From a virus: a DNA stretch of 51,205 nucleotides. Under the pieces are notes generated by a model. The model was given only the letters and a program-made list of their open reading frames with translations. It made no database searches and was not told the origin of the DNA. Shown in pieces: positions 13,995 through 22,811 of this stretch. The stretch lies in the IMG/VR virus record IMGVR_UViG_3300034374_007207, positions 1 through 51,205 of that record; one strand, written 5' to 3'. Made by a program: the position numbers and the translations under genes. Each line of letters starts with the position of its first letter. Positions within the stretch are counted from its first letter, which is position 1.

Positions 13995-14266
13995 TAAATC
14001 ACAATGAAAACAAATTTACTGATGCTATTGATATGAATGATCAAGAATATAAAGCATTAGAAAAGAAAATGAAAGATCTTATTCACAAAACACATAATAA
14101 AGACATGCGACTGTCAAATGTATATGATGAGATTCAGAAAACATTTTCATATAAAGAGTTAGTATTCTGTACAACGCAGCACTTATACTATCTATATAAA
14201 GAGAATACAAAATCTACTGAAAAAGATTTTATCAAAGACTTGTTAGACCTTCTTAAAGATTTGTAA
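13991..14266 (+). CDS. Unknown 91-residue helical protein
   Basis: It overlaps the HNH gene (ATGA) and the helicase gene (TAATG), so it is translationally coupled to both. The product is charged and almost entirely helical. It may be a small partner of the helicase; no motif shows this. Confidence 0.5.
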   Translation: MINHNENKFTDAIDMNDQEYKALEKKMKDLIHKTHNKDMRLSNVYDEIQKTFSYKELVFCTTQHLYYLYKENTKSTEKDFIKDLLDLLKDL

Positions 14267-15336
14267 TGCATTTAAAAAACATGGTGCAAAATGAAGCACT
14301 TATAGAAATAGAAAAGCATAAGCAATGTGGCGTAGCTATATCAATGGGTGTAGGTAAAACCCGGCTTGGCTTAAAATATATTTATACAAAAGGCAAAAAT
14401 CTTATTGTTGTTCCTAAAAAATCTATCATTGATTCCTGGCGTGATGAAATGGTAAAGATAAATATAGATATAGAACTTGAGTTTGTAACTTATAGATCTC
14501 TAAACAAAAAGAATCCTGATGATTATGATGTTGTGGTACTTGATGAGTGTCACAACCTAAAGATGAATCACATGGAGTTTCTTGAGCCGTATAGTGGACA
14601 TATACTTGGCATGACTGGTACACCTCCTACAAAAAACATAGGGGAAAAGTATTACATGGTCAACAAGTACTGTCCTATAGTCTATACATTCTCAGTTGAT
14701 GACGCTACATCTGTAAAAATATTGAACGACTATATAATTTATGTTCACATGATTGAGCTATCTGATAAGAAAGATCTTAGGAAAAATAAAAAGGATGGCA
14801 ATCATTGGTTTACCTCAGAGAGTAAAGACTACCAGTGGATGTGTGGAAAAATTAATTCTTCTTATAGCCACAAACAAAAACAGTTTGCCAGGATTATGAG
14901 AATGAAATCCATGATGGAATACAAAAGCAAAGAAGCCTACACAAAAAAACTTCTTGGCAATATAAATTCCAAGTGTATAATATTTGCTAACACGGTAAAG
15001 CAAGCAGACAGATTGTCAAGCCACAGTTACCATAGCAAAAATAATATGTCTAAAGAAAACTTAGAAATGTTTTCTGATGGTAGAATCAATACCCTTAGTT
15101 GTGTACTTCAGCTAAGTGAAGGTGTTAACATTCCTAATTTAAAACAAGGGATTATATTACATGCATATGGAAATGAAAGAAAGTCTGCACAAAGAATTGG
15201 CAGGCTGCTAAGACTTAATCCAGAAGATACCTCTGTGTGCCATATATTGTGCTATAAAGACACAATAGATGAAACTTGGGTGTCTAATGCACTAGAAGAA
15301 TTTGATCAAACTAAAATAAGATATATCAATGGGTAG
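14266..15336 (+). CDS. SNF2-type superfamily 2 helicase
   Basis: The 356-residue product carries the SF2 motifs in order: Walker A GVGKT (28-32), VVP (48-50), Walker B DECH (93-96), TGTPPT (117-122), and motif VI QRIGRLLRL (309-317). The length is the bare two-domain core. It would translocate on double-stranded DNA using ATP and is a standard member of crAss-like replication modules. The start overlaps the previous gene by one base (TAATG). Confidence 0.9.
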   Translation: MHLKNMVQNEALIEIEKHKQCGVAISMGVGKTRLGLKYIYTKGKNLIVVPKKSIIDSWRDEMVKINIDIELEFVTYRSLNKKNPDDYDVVVLDECHNLKMNHMEFLEPYSGHILGMTGTPPTKNIGEKYYMVNKYCPIVYTFSVDDATSVKILNDYIIYVHMIELSDKKDLRKNKKDGNHWFTSESKDYQWMCGKINSSYSHKQKQFARIMRMKSMMEYKSKEAYTKKLLGNINSKCIIFANTVKQADRLSSHSYHSKNNMSKENLEMFSDGRINTLSCVLQLSEGVNIPNLKQGIILHAYGNERKSAQRIGRLLRLNPEDTSVCHILCYKDTIDETWVSNALEEFDQTKIRYING

Positions 15337-15595
15337 AATGAAAGATAAATTTATGCAACTAAGAGAAGAGGGTGTTATTAATTATACACCATATAGAAAT
15401 GATATGTTTACCAAGGATGAGAATGATATCCTTTCATCTTTTATAGAGACATCTTTAAGAGATCTTGAAATAATGTTGAAGCACCAAATGCCTGGTGAAC
15501 ATGATGAACCTAGTCAACTAACAATAGACTATGTAAATAGCAGAAAGAAACAACTAAATAATTTATTAATTAAAATTGAAAAACTAACAAGATGA
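15329..15595 (+). CDS. Unknown 88-residue helical protein
   Basis: It overlaps the helicase gene by eight bases and the next by four. The product (MGRMKDKFMQLREEGVINYT...) is helical, with a C-terminal KKQLNNLLIKIEKL segment that may form a coiled coil. Function unknown. Confidence 0.5.
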   Translation: MGRMKDKFMQLREEGVINYTPYRNDMFTKDENDILSSFIETSLRDLEIMLKHQMPGEHDEPSQLTIDYVNSRKKQLNNLLIKIEKLTR

Positions 15596-15789
15596 CATTA
15601 CTAAATGGGTTTGAAGCACACTTGATTAAAATTGGATTAGCTGCTGTATCTGCACAAATGAAAAAAGAAATACAGGAAGCTAAAAAGTTAGGTAGAAATC
15701 ATATTATGACAGAAGGTTTTGTTGATATGACTATAGATGAATTAAGAAAAAAAATTAAAACATTAACAATAAAAAAAGATGAAAAATAA
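15592..15789 (+). CDS. Unknown 65-residue helical protein
   Basis: It is coupled to its neighbours by overlaps at both ends. It starts MTLLNGFEAHLIKIGLAAVS and ends with a basic helix ITIKKDEK; the overlap with the TM2 gene is 11 bases. No family recognised. Confidence 0.45.
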   Translation: MTLLNGFEAHLIKIGLAAVSAQMKKEIQEAKKLGRNHIMTEGFVDMTIDELRKKIKTLTIKKDEK

Positions 15790-16012
15790 AACAACAGCAA
15801 TGCTGCTCACACTACTTGGCTTATTAGGTATAGCCGGACTACAGTATCTCTATCTTGGCAAGCCGCTAAAGTTTGTGCTTTGGCTACTTACCCTGGGTAT
15901 ATTTGGTATAGGTACATTGATAGATATCTTTACCATATCAGCATCTGTAGATGCATATAACACACAGGTACAACTAAATGCAATTGTTAATAAAAAAAGA
16001 AAAGATGAGTAA
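15779..16012 (+). CDS. TM2-domain membrane protein
   Basis: The 77-residue product has two membrane helices (about 7-23 and 31-52) with the TM2 signature: LLGIAGLQYLYLGK, then GIFGIGTLIDIF. TM2 proteins sit in the cytoplasmic membrane; their role in phages is unknown. The signature is good apart from Gln in the place of the usual His before the YLG part. It lies inside the replication operon, overlapping both neighbours. Confidence 0.8.
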   Translation: MKNKTTAMLLTLLGLLGIAGLQYLYLGKPLKFVLWLLTLGIFGIGTLIDIFTISASVDAYNTQVQLNAIVNKKRKDE

Positions 16013-16214
16013 AGAAGATGAGAATTATATAGTATTTGCAGTGGACTCCAATGCTATGATACAAGAATCATTAATACAGAAAAGTAACCCTTTGACAAAA
16101 GAAAGAGCCATTAAGTTTGCAGAAAGACTAAAAGATTATGATAATTTGTTCTGTGTAACTATAATGAAAAAAGTTAGTCAAAAAGAATTAAATCAAAACA
16201 AAGATGAAGGATAA
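16005..16214 (+). CDS. Unknown 69-residue protein
   Basis: The frame is open from 15978, but ATG 16005 (AAAGATGAGTAAAG) overlaps the TM2 gene by only eight bases and gives MSKEDENYIVFAVDSNAMIQ. It is a small alpha/beta protein. It overlaps the next gene by 11 bases. Function unknown. Confidence 0.45.
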   Translation: MSKEDENYIVFAVDSNAMIQESLIQKSNPLTKERAIKFAERLKDYDNLFCVTIMKKVSQKELNQNKDEG

Positions 16215-16587
16215 CTTTAGTATATCAGCCAAGATTGTAAATGGTAAGCTAGAGTTTGCAAGCAAGTATGCTGAGAACAGATACAATAAATTCCTATCTA
16301 AGTTTCCTGATGGTTCTATGATAGAAATGTTTGTATCTGTTCACAATGAAAAGGGTAGCCTTGCACAAATTGCTAAAGCTCATGCTATGATTAGAGAGCT
16401 TGCATATGATATTGGCTATACATTTGATGAGATGAAACTCCAAGTCAAAAGACATGCAGGACTCTGTATAGTAAAAGACAAAACTGAATACTGCAAATCA
16501 TTTGGGGATTGCAACAGGCAAGAAATGGATATTGTTATTAAAGCCTGTATAGAACTTGGAGACTTTAATGGTCTTAATCTGAGGTAA
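16204..16587 (+). CDS. NinB-like recombination protein (tentative)
   Basis: The 127-residue product has a beta-rich N-terminal half and then a helical segment HAMIRELAYDIGYTFDEMKL, followed by QEMDIVIKAC near the end. This layout (a phage 'tool-box' domain with a GYT-DEMK helix) resembles NinB/Orf-like recombination mediators as I recall them. The resemblance is by pattern only. Its 3' end overlaps the minus-strand gene by 14 bases. Confidence 0.4.
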   Translation: MKDNFSISAKIVNGKLEFASKYAENRYNKFLSKFPDGSMIEMFVSVHNEKGSLAQIAKAHAMIRELAYDIGYTFDEMKLQVKRHAGLCIVKDKTEYCKSFGDCNRQEMDIVIKACIELGDFNGLNLR

Positions 16588-16993
16588 ATGATTTTGTAAC
16601 CTCATGCAACTCTTTTAATTTTTCATTAAGCTCATTAACTTTATTAGGATCTCTTTGTAAAAACAAATGAGCCGCTTCTTTTGCCTTATTATGTACAGCA
16701 TCTTCTATCTCTATCTTCTTGGCAACACCTTGCTCTAAAGCTAGTGATCTAAGGTTCTGTACTAAGGCAACAAGAATATATATATGAGACTGTATACCTT
16801 CAAACTTTATATCTGTTTCACCTGCAGCTACTAAGTTTATTTTTTTATAAGTCTCTGTAACTTCTTTATGGTCCTTACATTCTGATAAATAATGTATCAA
16901 AAGATTCTGTAGTGCTTCAAGCATACCTACACTTACTGATATATCTTTTATCACACCGTTAGGATCTAATACAACTGTTGTTTTCTTTTCCAT
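16574..16993 (-). CDS. Lone minus-strand gene, unknown 139-residue protein
   Basis: It is the only minus-strand gene inside the plus-strand block. Its frame is long, the plus strand has no good frame here, and the product (MEKKTTVVLDPNGVIKDISV) looks protein-like, with a helical charged C-terminus. Its stop overlaps the end of the gene at 16204 by 14 bases and its start lies only 16 bases from the start of the divergent glycosylase gene. Its promoter must lie in that gene. Possibly a regulator or modulator acquired separately; no family recognised. Confidence 0.65.
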   Translation of the reverse strand: MEKKTTVVLDPNGVIKDISVSVGMLEALQNLLIHYLSECKDHKEVTETYKKINLVAAGETDIKFEGIQSHIYILVALVQNLRSLALEQGVAKKIEIEDAVHNKAKEAAHLFLQRDPNKVNELNEKLKELHEVTKSFTSD

Positions 16994-17009
16994 ACTATAA
17001 ACTTTTATT

Positions 17010-17726
17010 ATGGTAAATATAAATTATTTAAATATCAAACAGAAATTATCTGATAAGATATTTGAAACAGGCTGGAACTTTGTAGAAGATTATCTATTCA
17101 CTGATGAGTTCCAAAAAACTTTAGAGTATCTTGTTAATGATGTTAACAATGGTAACAGATTTACACCGCAGATAAAAAATATTCTAAAGCCATTTGAAGA
17201 ATGTCACTTTGATAATACCAAAGTAATAATTGTAGGACAAGATCCATATCCAAACATTGTATTCAAAAACAATAAAGGGTATAATGCAGCTGACGGTTTA
17301 GCATTCAGTTGCTCTATAACTAAACAAGAACAATCATCTCTATCAAAAATGTTTGATGTATTACAAAAAAGTAATTCAGATTACAATAGAGATCCTGACT
17401 TAACAAGGTGGGCTAACCAGGGTGTTCTACTTATTAACACTGCTCTAACAACTAAAATAAATAACGTTGGAGCACACTATCATATATGGAAAGATTTTAT
17501 TGTCAAACTAATAAAGCATATTGATAAAGAAATGGATGATGTATTGTTTGTTTTTATGGGTAGAAAAGCTGAGAAGTTTGCACAACTACTTGCTAATCAG
17601 AAATATATATACTGTCCACATCCTGCATCTGCTGCTTATAATAACACTGATTGGAATTGTGATGATGTGTTCAATAAAATTAATTATAAACTAAATAAGT
17701 TTAATAAAGATTCTATATTGTGGTAA
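17010..17726 (+). CDS. ung: Uracil-DNA glycosylase, family 1
   Basis: The 238-residue product has GQDPYP (76-81) with the catalytic Asp at 78 and a C-terminal HPASAAY (His 204), the two active-site motifs of family 1 glycosylases; NTALTT and the FMGRKAEKF strand match as well. It would remove uracil from DNA, which prevents C-to-T changes or excludes uracil from phage DNA. The length is typical. The start follows TTTTATTATG, immediately divergent from the minus-strand gene. Confidence 0.95.
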   Translation: MVNINYLNIKQKLSDKIFETGWNFVEDYLFTDEFQKTLEYLVNDVNNGNRFTPQIKNILKPFEECHFDNTKVIIVGQDPYPNIVFKNNKGYNAADGLAFSCSITKQEQSSLSKMFDVLQKSNSDYNRDPDLTRWANQGVLLINTALTTKINNVGAHYHIWKDFIVKLIKHIDKEMDDVLFVFMGRKAEKFAQLLANQKYIYCPHPASAAYNNTDWNCDDVFNKINYKLNKFNKDSILW

Positions 17727-17761
17727 TTTTTTATTATATTTACTAGGCAAAACTATAAGCT

Positions 17762-18355
17762 ATGTGGGAATTTTTTAGAAAGATACAATCATATAGAATC
17801 ACCCCTAATGAATGCCTATTCTTATTCTCAATAAGAGAAAGAATAACTGTCAAGTACTTAGATGGCAATGAAGCTGTGAACTTGGTTATAAAAAAACATA
17901 TTAAGTCTGATGACAATGGTAGAATAATCCTAACTGAAAGTGGAGAAAAGATAGTAAATGAGTTAGAAAAATACTATGGTCACAGAACTAAAAAGTCTAA
18001 CAAGAAAGTAATGGGTAGTCAGTTTGAAAGTATGATAACAAAATACAGAGAACTGTTTCCTAAAAAAAAACTACCGTCCGGAAAGTTAGCACGTAATAAC
18101 ATAAAGACATTAACAGAAAATTTTAAATGGTTCTTTGGCACCTATGATTATTCATGGGATGAAATCTTAAAAGCAACAGAAAGATATATCAAAGAGTATA
18201 GAGAAAAAGATTGGCAGTACATGAAGACCAGTCAGTATTTTATAAGCAAGCAAGATAAGCATAAGATAAAAATATCAGAGCTTGCTGATTACTGTGATAT
18301 GATTAGAGATGGAATAGAAGATATAGATAATCACTTTAAAGATACAGTTGTATGA
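17762..18355 (+). CDS. Putative replication initiator / helicase loader
   Basis: The 197-residue product begins with what looks like a winged helix (TPNECLFLFSIRER to about residue 70), a linker, and then a helical domain with LPSGKLARNNIKTL and WQYMKTSQYFISK, a pattern I associate with phage DnaD-like or initiator-type proteins that precede DnaB. It lies two genes before the DnaB-like helicase. The assignment rests on fold impression and context. Confidence 0.45.
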   Translation: MWEFFRKIQSYRITPNECLFLFSIRERITVKYLDGNEAVNLVIKKHIKSDDNGRIILTESGEKIVNELEKYYGHRTKKSNKKVMGSQFESMITKYRELFPKKKLPSGKLARNNIKTLTENFKWFFGTYDYSWDEILKATERYIKEYREKDWQYMKTSQYFISKQDKHKIKISELADYCDMIRDGIEDIDNHFKDTVV

Positions 18356-18567
18356 TGAAGTATATTATAACATATGAGTTCAATGATTGTATAAAAGAAA
18401 AATCATTTAGCAATTGGTATGAAGCTATGAAATCTTACTGCCATATATCATCAACAAAAATTTATAAGAACATAAAAACAAACTTAAAAATTGATAACTT
18501 AATATTGGAAGCTGTAGAATATAACATGCAGCTTGAATACAACTTAAATAATGCAGAGAAAACATGA
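18352..18567 (+). CDS. Unknown 71-residue protein
   Basis: ATG 18352 or 18355 overlaps the end of the previous gene, and the stop lies 17 bases inside the helicase gene. The product (MMKYIITYEFNDCIKEKSFS) is a small alpha/beta protein. It may be a chance overlap or a helicase accessory protein. Confidence 0.45.
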   Translation: MMKYIITYEFNDCIKEKSFSNWYEAMKSYCHISSTKIYKNIKTNLKIDNLILEAVEYNMQLEYNLNNAEKT

Positions 18568-19504
18568 ATGGCAAAGCCAGCATGTTGATTACAATGAAGC
18601 ATTAAAGTACATGAAGAGAAGGCAAGAAGGTACTGAGAAAAGTATATACACTCCTTGGCCTAAATTCAATGATGCAGCATTAGATGGCCTTGAATGGAAT
18701 ACTACAACTATCATAGGTGGTAGACCAGGTGCAGGTAAAACTCTCATAAAAGATCAGATAATTAGAGAATCTTTTGTACTCAATCCAGATGATGATTTTA
18801 GAGTTTTAGAATTTAACTATGAAATGGTAGGTAAAACATCTGCCATAAGAGAGTTCTCATCTATTACTGGTAAGACATATAAAGAATTATGTAGTGCCGG
18901 CAGCACATTAAAATCTTCTACCTTTAATGAATGCTATCAATATGCAAAGCAACGGGTTAATTACCCTATAGACAAAGTCAATAGACCTATGACTATCAAT
19001 CAAATGAGAGAACAGATTGATATGTATATGGAATACCATAAAGGCACTAAGACTATAATTACATTAGATCATACATTGCTTGTAAAGAAAGCTCCTTATC
19101 ATGGCAATAGCGCACAGTCAATGCTATTTGAGTTGGGAGAATTTTTTACTGAATGTAAAAGAACATACCCTTGTTTATTCTTAATCTTGTCACAGCTTAA
19201 CAGAAATATAGACAACCCTGATAGAGCTGTTAATGGCAAGTATGGCAACTATATTTTAGAGTCAGATATATTTGGATCAGATGCTATGCTACAACACGCT
19301 GACATGTTAGTGGGTATCAACAGACCAGCCAAACAAAAAATTAAATATTATGGTCCAGATAAATATATAATTAAAGATGACAGAACATTGGTATTTCATT
19401 TTCTAAAAGCTAGGAATGGTAATGTTAGAATGTCCTTTTTCAAAGCAGAATTTGAAAACATGAGGGTTTCTGAGATGGCTACTCCTGCTACACACAATTA
19501 TTAA
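18551..19504 (+). CDS. DnaB-like replicative helicase
   Basis: The 317-residue product is a RecA-fold ATPase: Walker A GGRPGAGKT (56-64), Walker B ending in LDHTLL (172-177), and SQLNR (214-218), all in the spacing of DnaB/Twinkle-type helicases. It lacks the DnaB N-terminal domain; a short N-terminal segment (1-50) replaces it. It would unwind DNA at the fork as a hexamer, with the primase (21443) and the polymerase (28388). The start overlaps the preceding gene by 17 bases. Confidence 0.88.
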   Translation: MQRKHEWQSQHVDYNEALKYMKRRQEGTEKSIYTPWPKFNDAALDGLEWNTTTIIGGRPGAGKTLIKDQIIRESFVLNPDDDFRVLEFNYEMVGKTSAIREFSSITGKTYKELCSAGSTLKSSTFNECYQYAKQRVNYPIDKVNRPMTINQMREQIDMYMEYHKGTKTIITLDHTLLVKKAPYHGNSAQSMLFELGEFFTECKRTYPCLFLILSQLNRNIDNPDRAVNGKYGNYILESDIFGSDAMLQHADMLVGINRPAKQKIKYYGPDKYIIKDDRTLVFHFLKARNGNVRMSFFKAEFENMRVSEMATPATHNY

Positions 19505-19505
19505 T

Positions 19506-20027
19506 ATGATTAACACAAAGCAAATGACTCCTGAAAGGAGAAAAGAATTAATTGAAGATCTAAGAAAGGAACACCAACCTTACTTTGATAAGATTGGAAA
19601 GTCCAATGCTATCTTTCTACCTAAGATGGCCTATAAACCAAGTGGTAAAGATGATATACATATATCATTCTTTGAATCAGAATTGAAAAAAGAATGTGAC
19701 ATATACACAGAGTTTGTTGATATACAATATAATCCTGAAGATCCTAAAAGAACATTGTATCTTGTTAGGTACAATCCTTTTTGGCAGGAAGAATATGAAA
19801 TTATCAAAAGCAAATCTGGATATGAAAGACACTTTATTCCTGTAAAAGAAATCAAAGTTATTAATGACATGAGTGACAGGTTGAGATACAAACCTGTTGA
19901 AACTGCTATAAATACAGAACCAGTAGCGGCTATAGAAACAAATAATAATATGGATAATCTAATCAAAGTATTAGAAGATATTAATTACTCACTACAAACA
20001 TTAACTCACATAATAAGAAATAAATAA
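19506..20027 (+). CDS. Unknown 173-residue protein
   Basis: It begins one base after the helicase gene and overlaps the following NTPase gene by one base (TAATG). The product (MINTKQMTPERRKELIEDLR) has a central part rich in Tyr and Glu (including YNPFWQEEYEII) and a C-terminal helix. It is probably a helicase or NTPase partner by position only. Confidence 0.5.
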   Translation: MINTKQMTPERRKELIEDLRKEHQPYFDKIGKSNAIFLPKMAYKPSGKDDIHISFFESELKKECDIYTEFVDIQYNPEDPKRTLYLVRYNPFWQEEYEIIKSKSGYERHFIPVKEIKVINDMSDRLRYKPVETAINTEPVAAIETNNNMDNLIKVLEDINYSLQTLTHIIRNK

Positions 20028-20710
20028 TGGCACAATCAACATTAATTATTGGTAATTCAGGTTCAGGTAAGTCAACATCATTTAGAAATCTAGACCCTAA
20101 AGAAACATTTATTATTAACCCAGCAAGTAAATCTTTACCATTTAAAGGGTGGAAAAAGAAATACACATTGCTATCTAAAGAAAATCTTAAAGGCAATATG
20201 AGTACTGTAAATAGTGCTCAGGGTATTATAAAATGCATGCAGCATGTTTCAGATAAAATGCCACATATTAAAATACTTATTATAGATGACTTTCAATTCA
20301 TGTCTTCATTTGAGTACTTTGAAAGAGCAAATGAAAAAGGTTATGATAAGTTTACACAGATAGCTACCAACCTTGCTTCAGTAGCAAAGCTGCCAATCAA
20401 TCTTAGAGATGACCTATATGTATTCTTTATGACTCATTCAGAAGAAATAGATATCAATGGTGTTAAGTTTGTAAAAGCTAAAACAGTTGGTAAAATGATA
20501 GATAATTCCTTAACTTTAGAAGGTCTTTTCTCTACAGTATTATTTTGCACTAATAAAAAACTAGAAGACGGAACTATAGAATATGGTTTCTCTACACAAA
20601 CAGATGGTGCTAACACATGCAAATCTCCTATGGGTATGTTTGATGATTCATTTATTCCTAATGATATCAAATATGTTTTAGATTGCATGATTGAATATGA
20701 AAATGATTAA
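20027..20710 (+). CDS. RecA-fold NTPase (Sak4-like/AAA)
   Basis: The 227-residue product has Walker A GNSGSGKS (9-16) and Walker B ILIIDD (83-88), with FMTHSEE-type sensor after. This is the Sak4/AAA-type NTPase family common in phages next to SSB genes, where it promotes single-strand annealing recombination. The neighbour downstream is indeed an SSB-like gene. The family subtype is inferred. Confidence 0.75.
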   Translation: MAQSTLIIGNSGSGKSTSFRNLDPKETFIINPASKSLPFKGWKKKYTLLSKENLKGNMSTVNSAQGIIKCMQHVSDKMPHIKILIIDDFQFMSSFEYFERANEKGYDKFTQIATNLASVAKLPINLRDDLYVFFMTHSEEIDINGVKFVKAKTVGKMIDNSLTLEGLFSTVLFCTNKKLEDGTIEYGFSTQTDGANTCKSPMGMFDDSFIPNDIKYVLDCMIEYEND

Positions 20711-20732
20711 CAAACTTTTTAAATTATAATTT

Positions 20733-21395
20733 ATGTTTAACACAAAAAATATCAAATCAGATGGTGGTAATGCAAGACCAGTAATAGAAGCCGGCAACCA
20801 CAAAATTAAAATTAACTCTATAAGCTTTGATCAAACACCATATGATAAAGAAGCCTATAAAATTGTATTGCATGTAGAGACTGAACCTATTGGAGGTGGC
20901 TTCCAGGGTTTTCTTGTAGACAAAAATAATCCAAATGGTCCAAGATATGAAGGTCAAGTAGGTAGAGTAAGATTTCAGCAGTATGATTACAAAGACACTG
21001 TACTACCTTCAGGTATAGAAATTAAAAGGGATCAATCTGTATTAAAGTCTATGGTATTCCTTGCAGAAACACTAGGCATTAGAGATGAACTTGATAGTGT
21101 AGAAGCTACAACTCTATTTGAATTTATGAATGCATGCAACCAGTTGTTCTCTAATTCTAAATTCTTTAATGCATGCGTATGTGGTAGAGAGTGGGAAAAT
21201 AGAGAAGGTTATGTAAACTTAGATTTATTTTTAGCAAGAAGAAATAAATCTGAAGTTCAGATAGAATCTTGTGATGTTGAAAATTCAAGACTTATAAAGT
21301 TTGATGCCGAGAAGCACATAATAAAGTTAAAAAAGAAGTCAGTAACAAGCTTTGAATCAGCTGATAAATTTACTGGTGATGATTTTGATTTATAA
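20733..21395 (+). CDS. SSB-like single-stranded DNA-binding protein
   Basis: The 220-residue product has an OB-like beta-rich core with a Gly/Pro- and Lys-containing region (PIGGGFQGFLVDKNN), a Cys pair (CVCGREW) and an acidic C-terminus ending in TGDDFDL. Such tails are used by SSB proteins to bind partners. The pattern matches phage SSB-like proteins beside primase and Sak4 genes. A terminator (21414) lies directly after. Confidence 0.6.
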   Translation: MFNTKNIKSDGGNARPVIEAGNHKIKINSISFDQTPYDKEAYKIVLHVETEPIGGGFQGFLVDKNNPNGPRYEGQVGRVRFQQYDYKDTVLPSGIEIKRDQSVLKSMVFLAETLGIRDELDSVEATTLFEFMNACNQLFSNSKFFNACVCGREWENREGYVNLDLFLARRNKSEVQIESCDVENSRLIKFDAEKHIIKLKKKSVTSFESADKFTGDDFDL

Positions 21396-21413
21396 TTTTT
21401 AGTGTTTGTTAAT

Positions 21414-21433
21414 GGGGTGGCTTCGGCTGCCCC
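21414..21433 (+). terminator. UUCG-loop terminator
   Basis: GGGGTGGC (21414-21421) pairs with GCTGCCCC (21426-21433) including two G-U, capped by TTCG and followed by TCTTTTATT. It separates the SSB-like gene from the primase gene. Confidence 0.85.
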
Positions 21434-21442
21434 TCTTTTATT

Positions 21443-22423
21443 ATGTTCAATACAAAAAATAAAGTATATGACGTAAAGAATGTTCCTTCTTATTGGGTCT
21501 TCCAATACTATATTAATCTTGATCAAACATTATCAGGTCAGAATGTTAAGATTAAAAGTGTATGGAATACAGCGGATACAGTTCCTAGCATGTGCATCTA
21601 TGTTGACACACAAAGAAGTGAATATGTCTTTAAAGATTTTAGTACAGGCAAGCAGGGTGATAAGATATTCTTTGTTATGGAGTATTTCAATATATCATTC
21701 CTTGAAGCATTAGATAAAATCTTACTTGACTACAACAAGTATATACAGAAAAACGGCCAGATGAAACTAGGTGTAAAGCCTATAGACAAATGGAAAGTTG
21801 GTTATGTAAATAATAGAAGTTGGAATACAGGTGATGCTAATTATTGGCTTCAATACAACATTGGTTCTAAAATACTAGAACACTTTAATGTAAAGCCAAT
21901 AGAATATTATAACCTTGAAAGAAATGTTGATAACAAAAAGGAAGAAATAAGCATTCAGCATTCTTACATATACGGCTATTATACTAAAGAAAACTTATTG
22001 TATAAGGTATATCAACCTAAGAAGAAAGATAATAAGTTTTTGAAGGTAAATGAGTACATACAAGGCTTTGATCAACTATCTTTCAGCAAACCAAATTTGA
22101 TTATATGTTCTTCTCTAAAGGATGCTATGTGCCTATATAGTTTTAAATACAAAACAATAGATGTTATAGCTCCTGACAGTGAGAATACTATTATCAAACC
22201 CTATATAATTCACAACCTAAAAAATAAATACAATTTAATAATTACACTTTTAGATAATGATGCACCAGGTCAAAGAGCTATGGATAGATACAAAGAGCTT
22301 TATGATATAGATGGTTTCAGCATCAGCTTAGACAAAGACTTTTCAGATTCTGTTAAAATACATAGTATGAATAAAGTTCATAATGAATTTAAAGTCAAGT
22401 TTAAAAAGTGCTTAAACAAATAA
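21443..22423 (+). CDS. DnaG-type primase with TOPRIM domain
   Basis: The 326-residue product follows the DnaG layout. Residues 60-90 (KDFSTGKQGDKIFF, FNISFLEAL) correspond to the end of the CHC2 zinc domain, but the zinc Cys/His are missing. The TOPRIM part has CSSLKDAM (222-229) and LLDNDAPGQRA (269-279), with D271 and D273 in place of the DxD; the usual Glu of the first TOPRIM motif is not obvious. It would synthesise primers for the phage polymerase. Confidence 0.78.
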   Translation: MFNTKNKVYDVKNVPSYWVFQYYINLDQTLSGQNVKIKSVWNTADTVPSMCIYVDTQRSEYVFKDFSTGKQGDKIFFVMEYFNISFLEALDKILLDYNKYIQKNGQMKLGVKPIDKWKVGYVNNRSWNTGDANYWLQYNIGSKILEHFNVKPIEYYNLERNVDNKKEEISIQHSYIYGYYTKENLLYKVYQPKKKDNKFLKVNEYIQGFDQLSFSKPNLIICSSLKDAMCLYSFKYKTIDVIAPDSENTIIKPYIIHNLKNKYNLIITLLDNDAPGQRAMDRYKELYDIDGFSISLDKDFSDSVKIHSMNKVHNEFKVKFKKCLNK

Positions 22424-22424
22424 T

Positions 22425-22811
22425 ATGCAATGGTTTATACCAGGTAATGTACCTTCAAGTAAAAACGGTAGAAGATGGACAGGTAAACATTTTATAGCTT
22501 CAAAATCTGTAATGAACTACAGGAAGCACACAAAGGAGTATTATAAAAAATACGCTCAGGAATTTAAAGATGCTACAAAAAACTTAAAGCATCCTATACA
22601 TGTAGAGTTCACATTCATTAGAGGTACCAAACATAAGTTTGACTATATAAATCCCGCACAAACTGTACAAGATGATATGGTTAAACATGAATGGATTAAA
22701 GATGATAATGCTGACTTACTATTACCAGTGTTTTCTAATTTTAAATATGATAAAGAAAACCCTGGTGTTATAATTAAAATACTTTATGGACCAACAAACT
22801 ACGCCAGATGA
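22425..22811 (+). CDS. RusA-like Holliday junction resolvase
   Basis: The 128-residue product begins with a strand and IPGNVPSSKNGRRW and later has DYINPAQTVQDDMVK followed by DDN (73-95), the Asp-rich pattern of RusA metal-binding resolvases. The family usually has about 120 residues, which fits. It would resolve branched DNA during replication and recombination. It lies one base after the primase gene and overlaps the next gene by 26 bases. Confidence 0.75.
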   Translation: MQWFIPGNVPSSKNGRRWTGKHFIASKSVMNYRKHTKEYYKKYAQEFKDATKNLKHPIHVEFTFIRGTKHKFDYINPAQTVQDDMVKHEWIKDDNADLLLPVFSNFKYDKENPGVIIKILYGPTNYAR

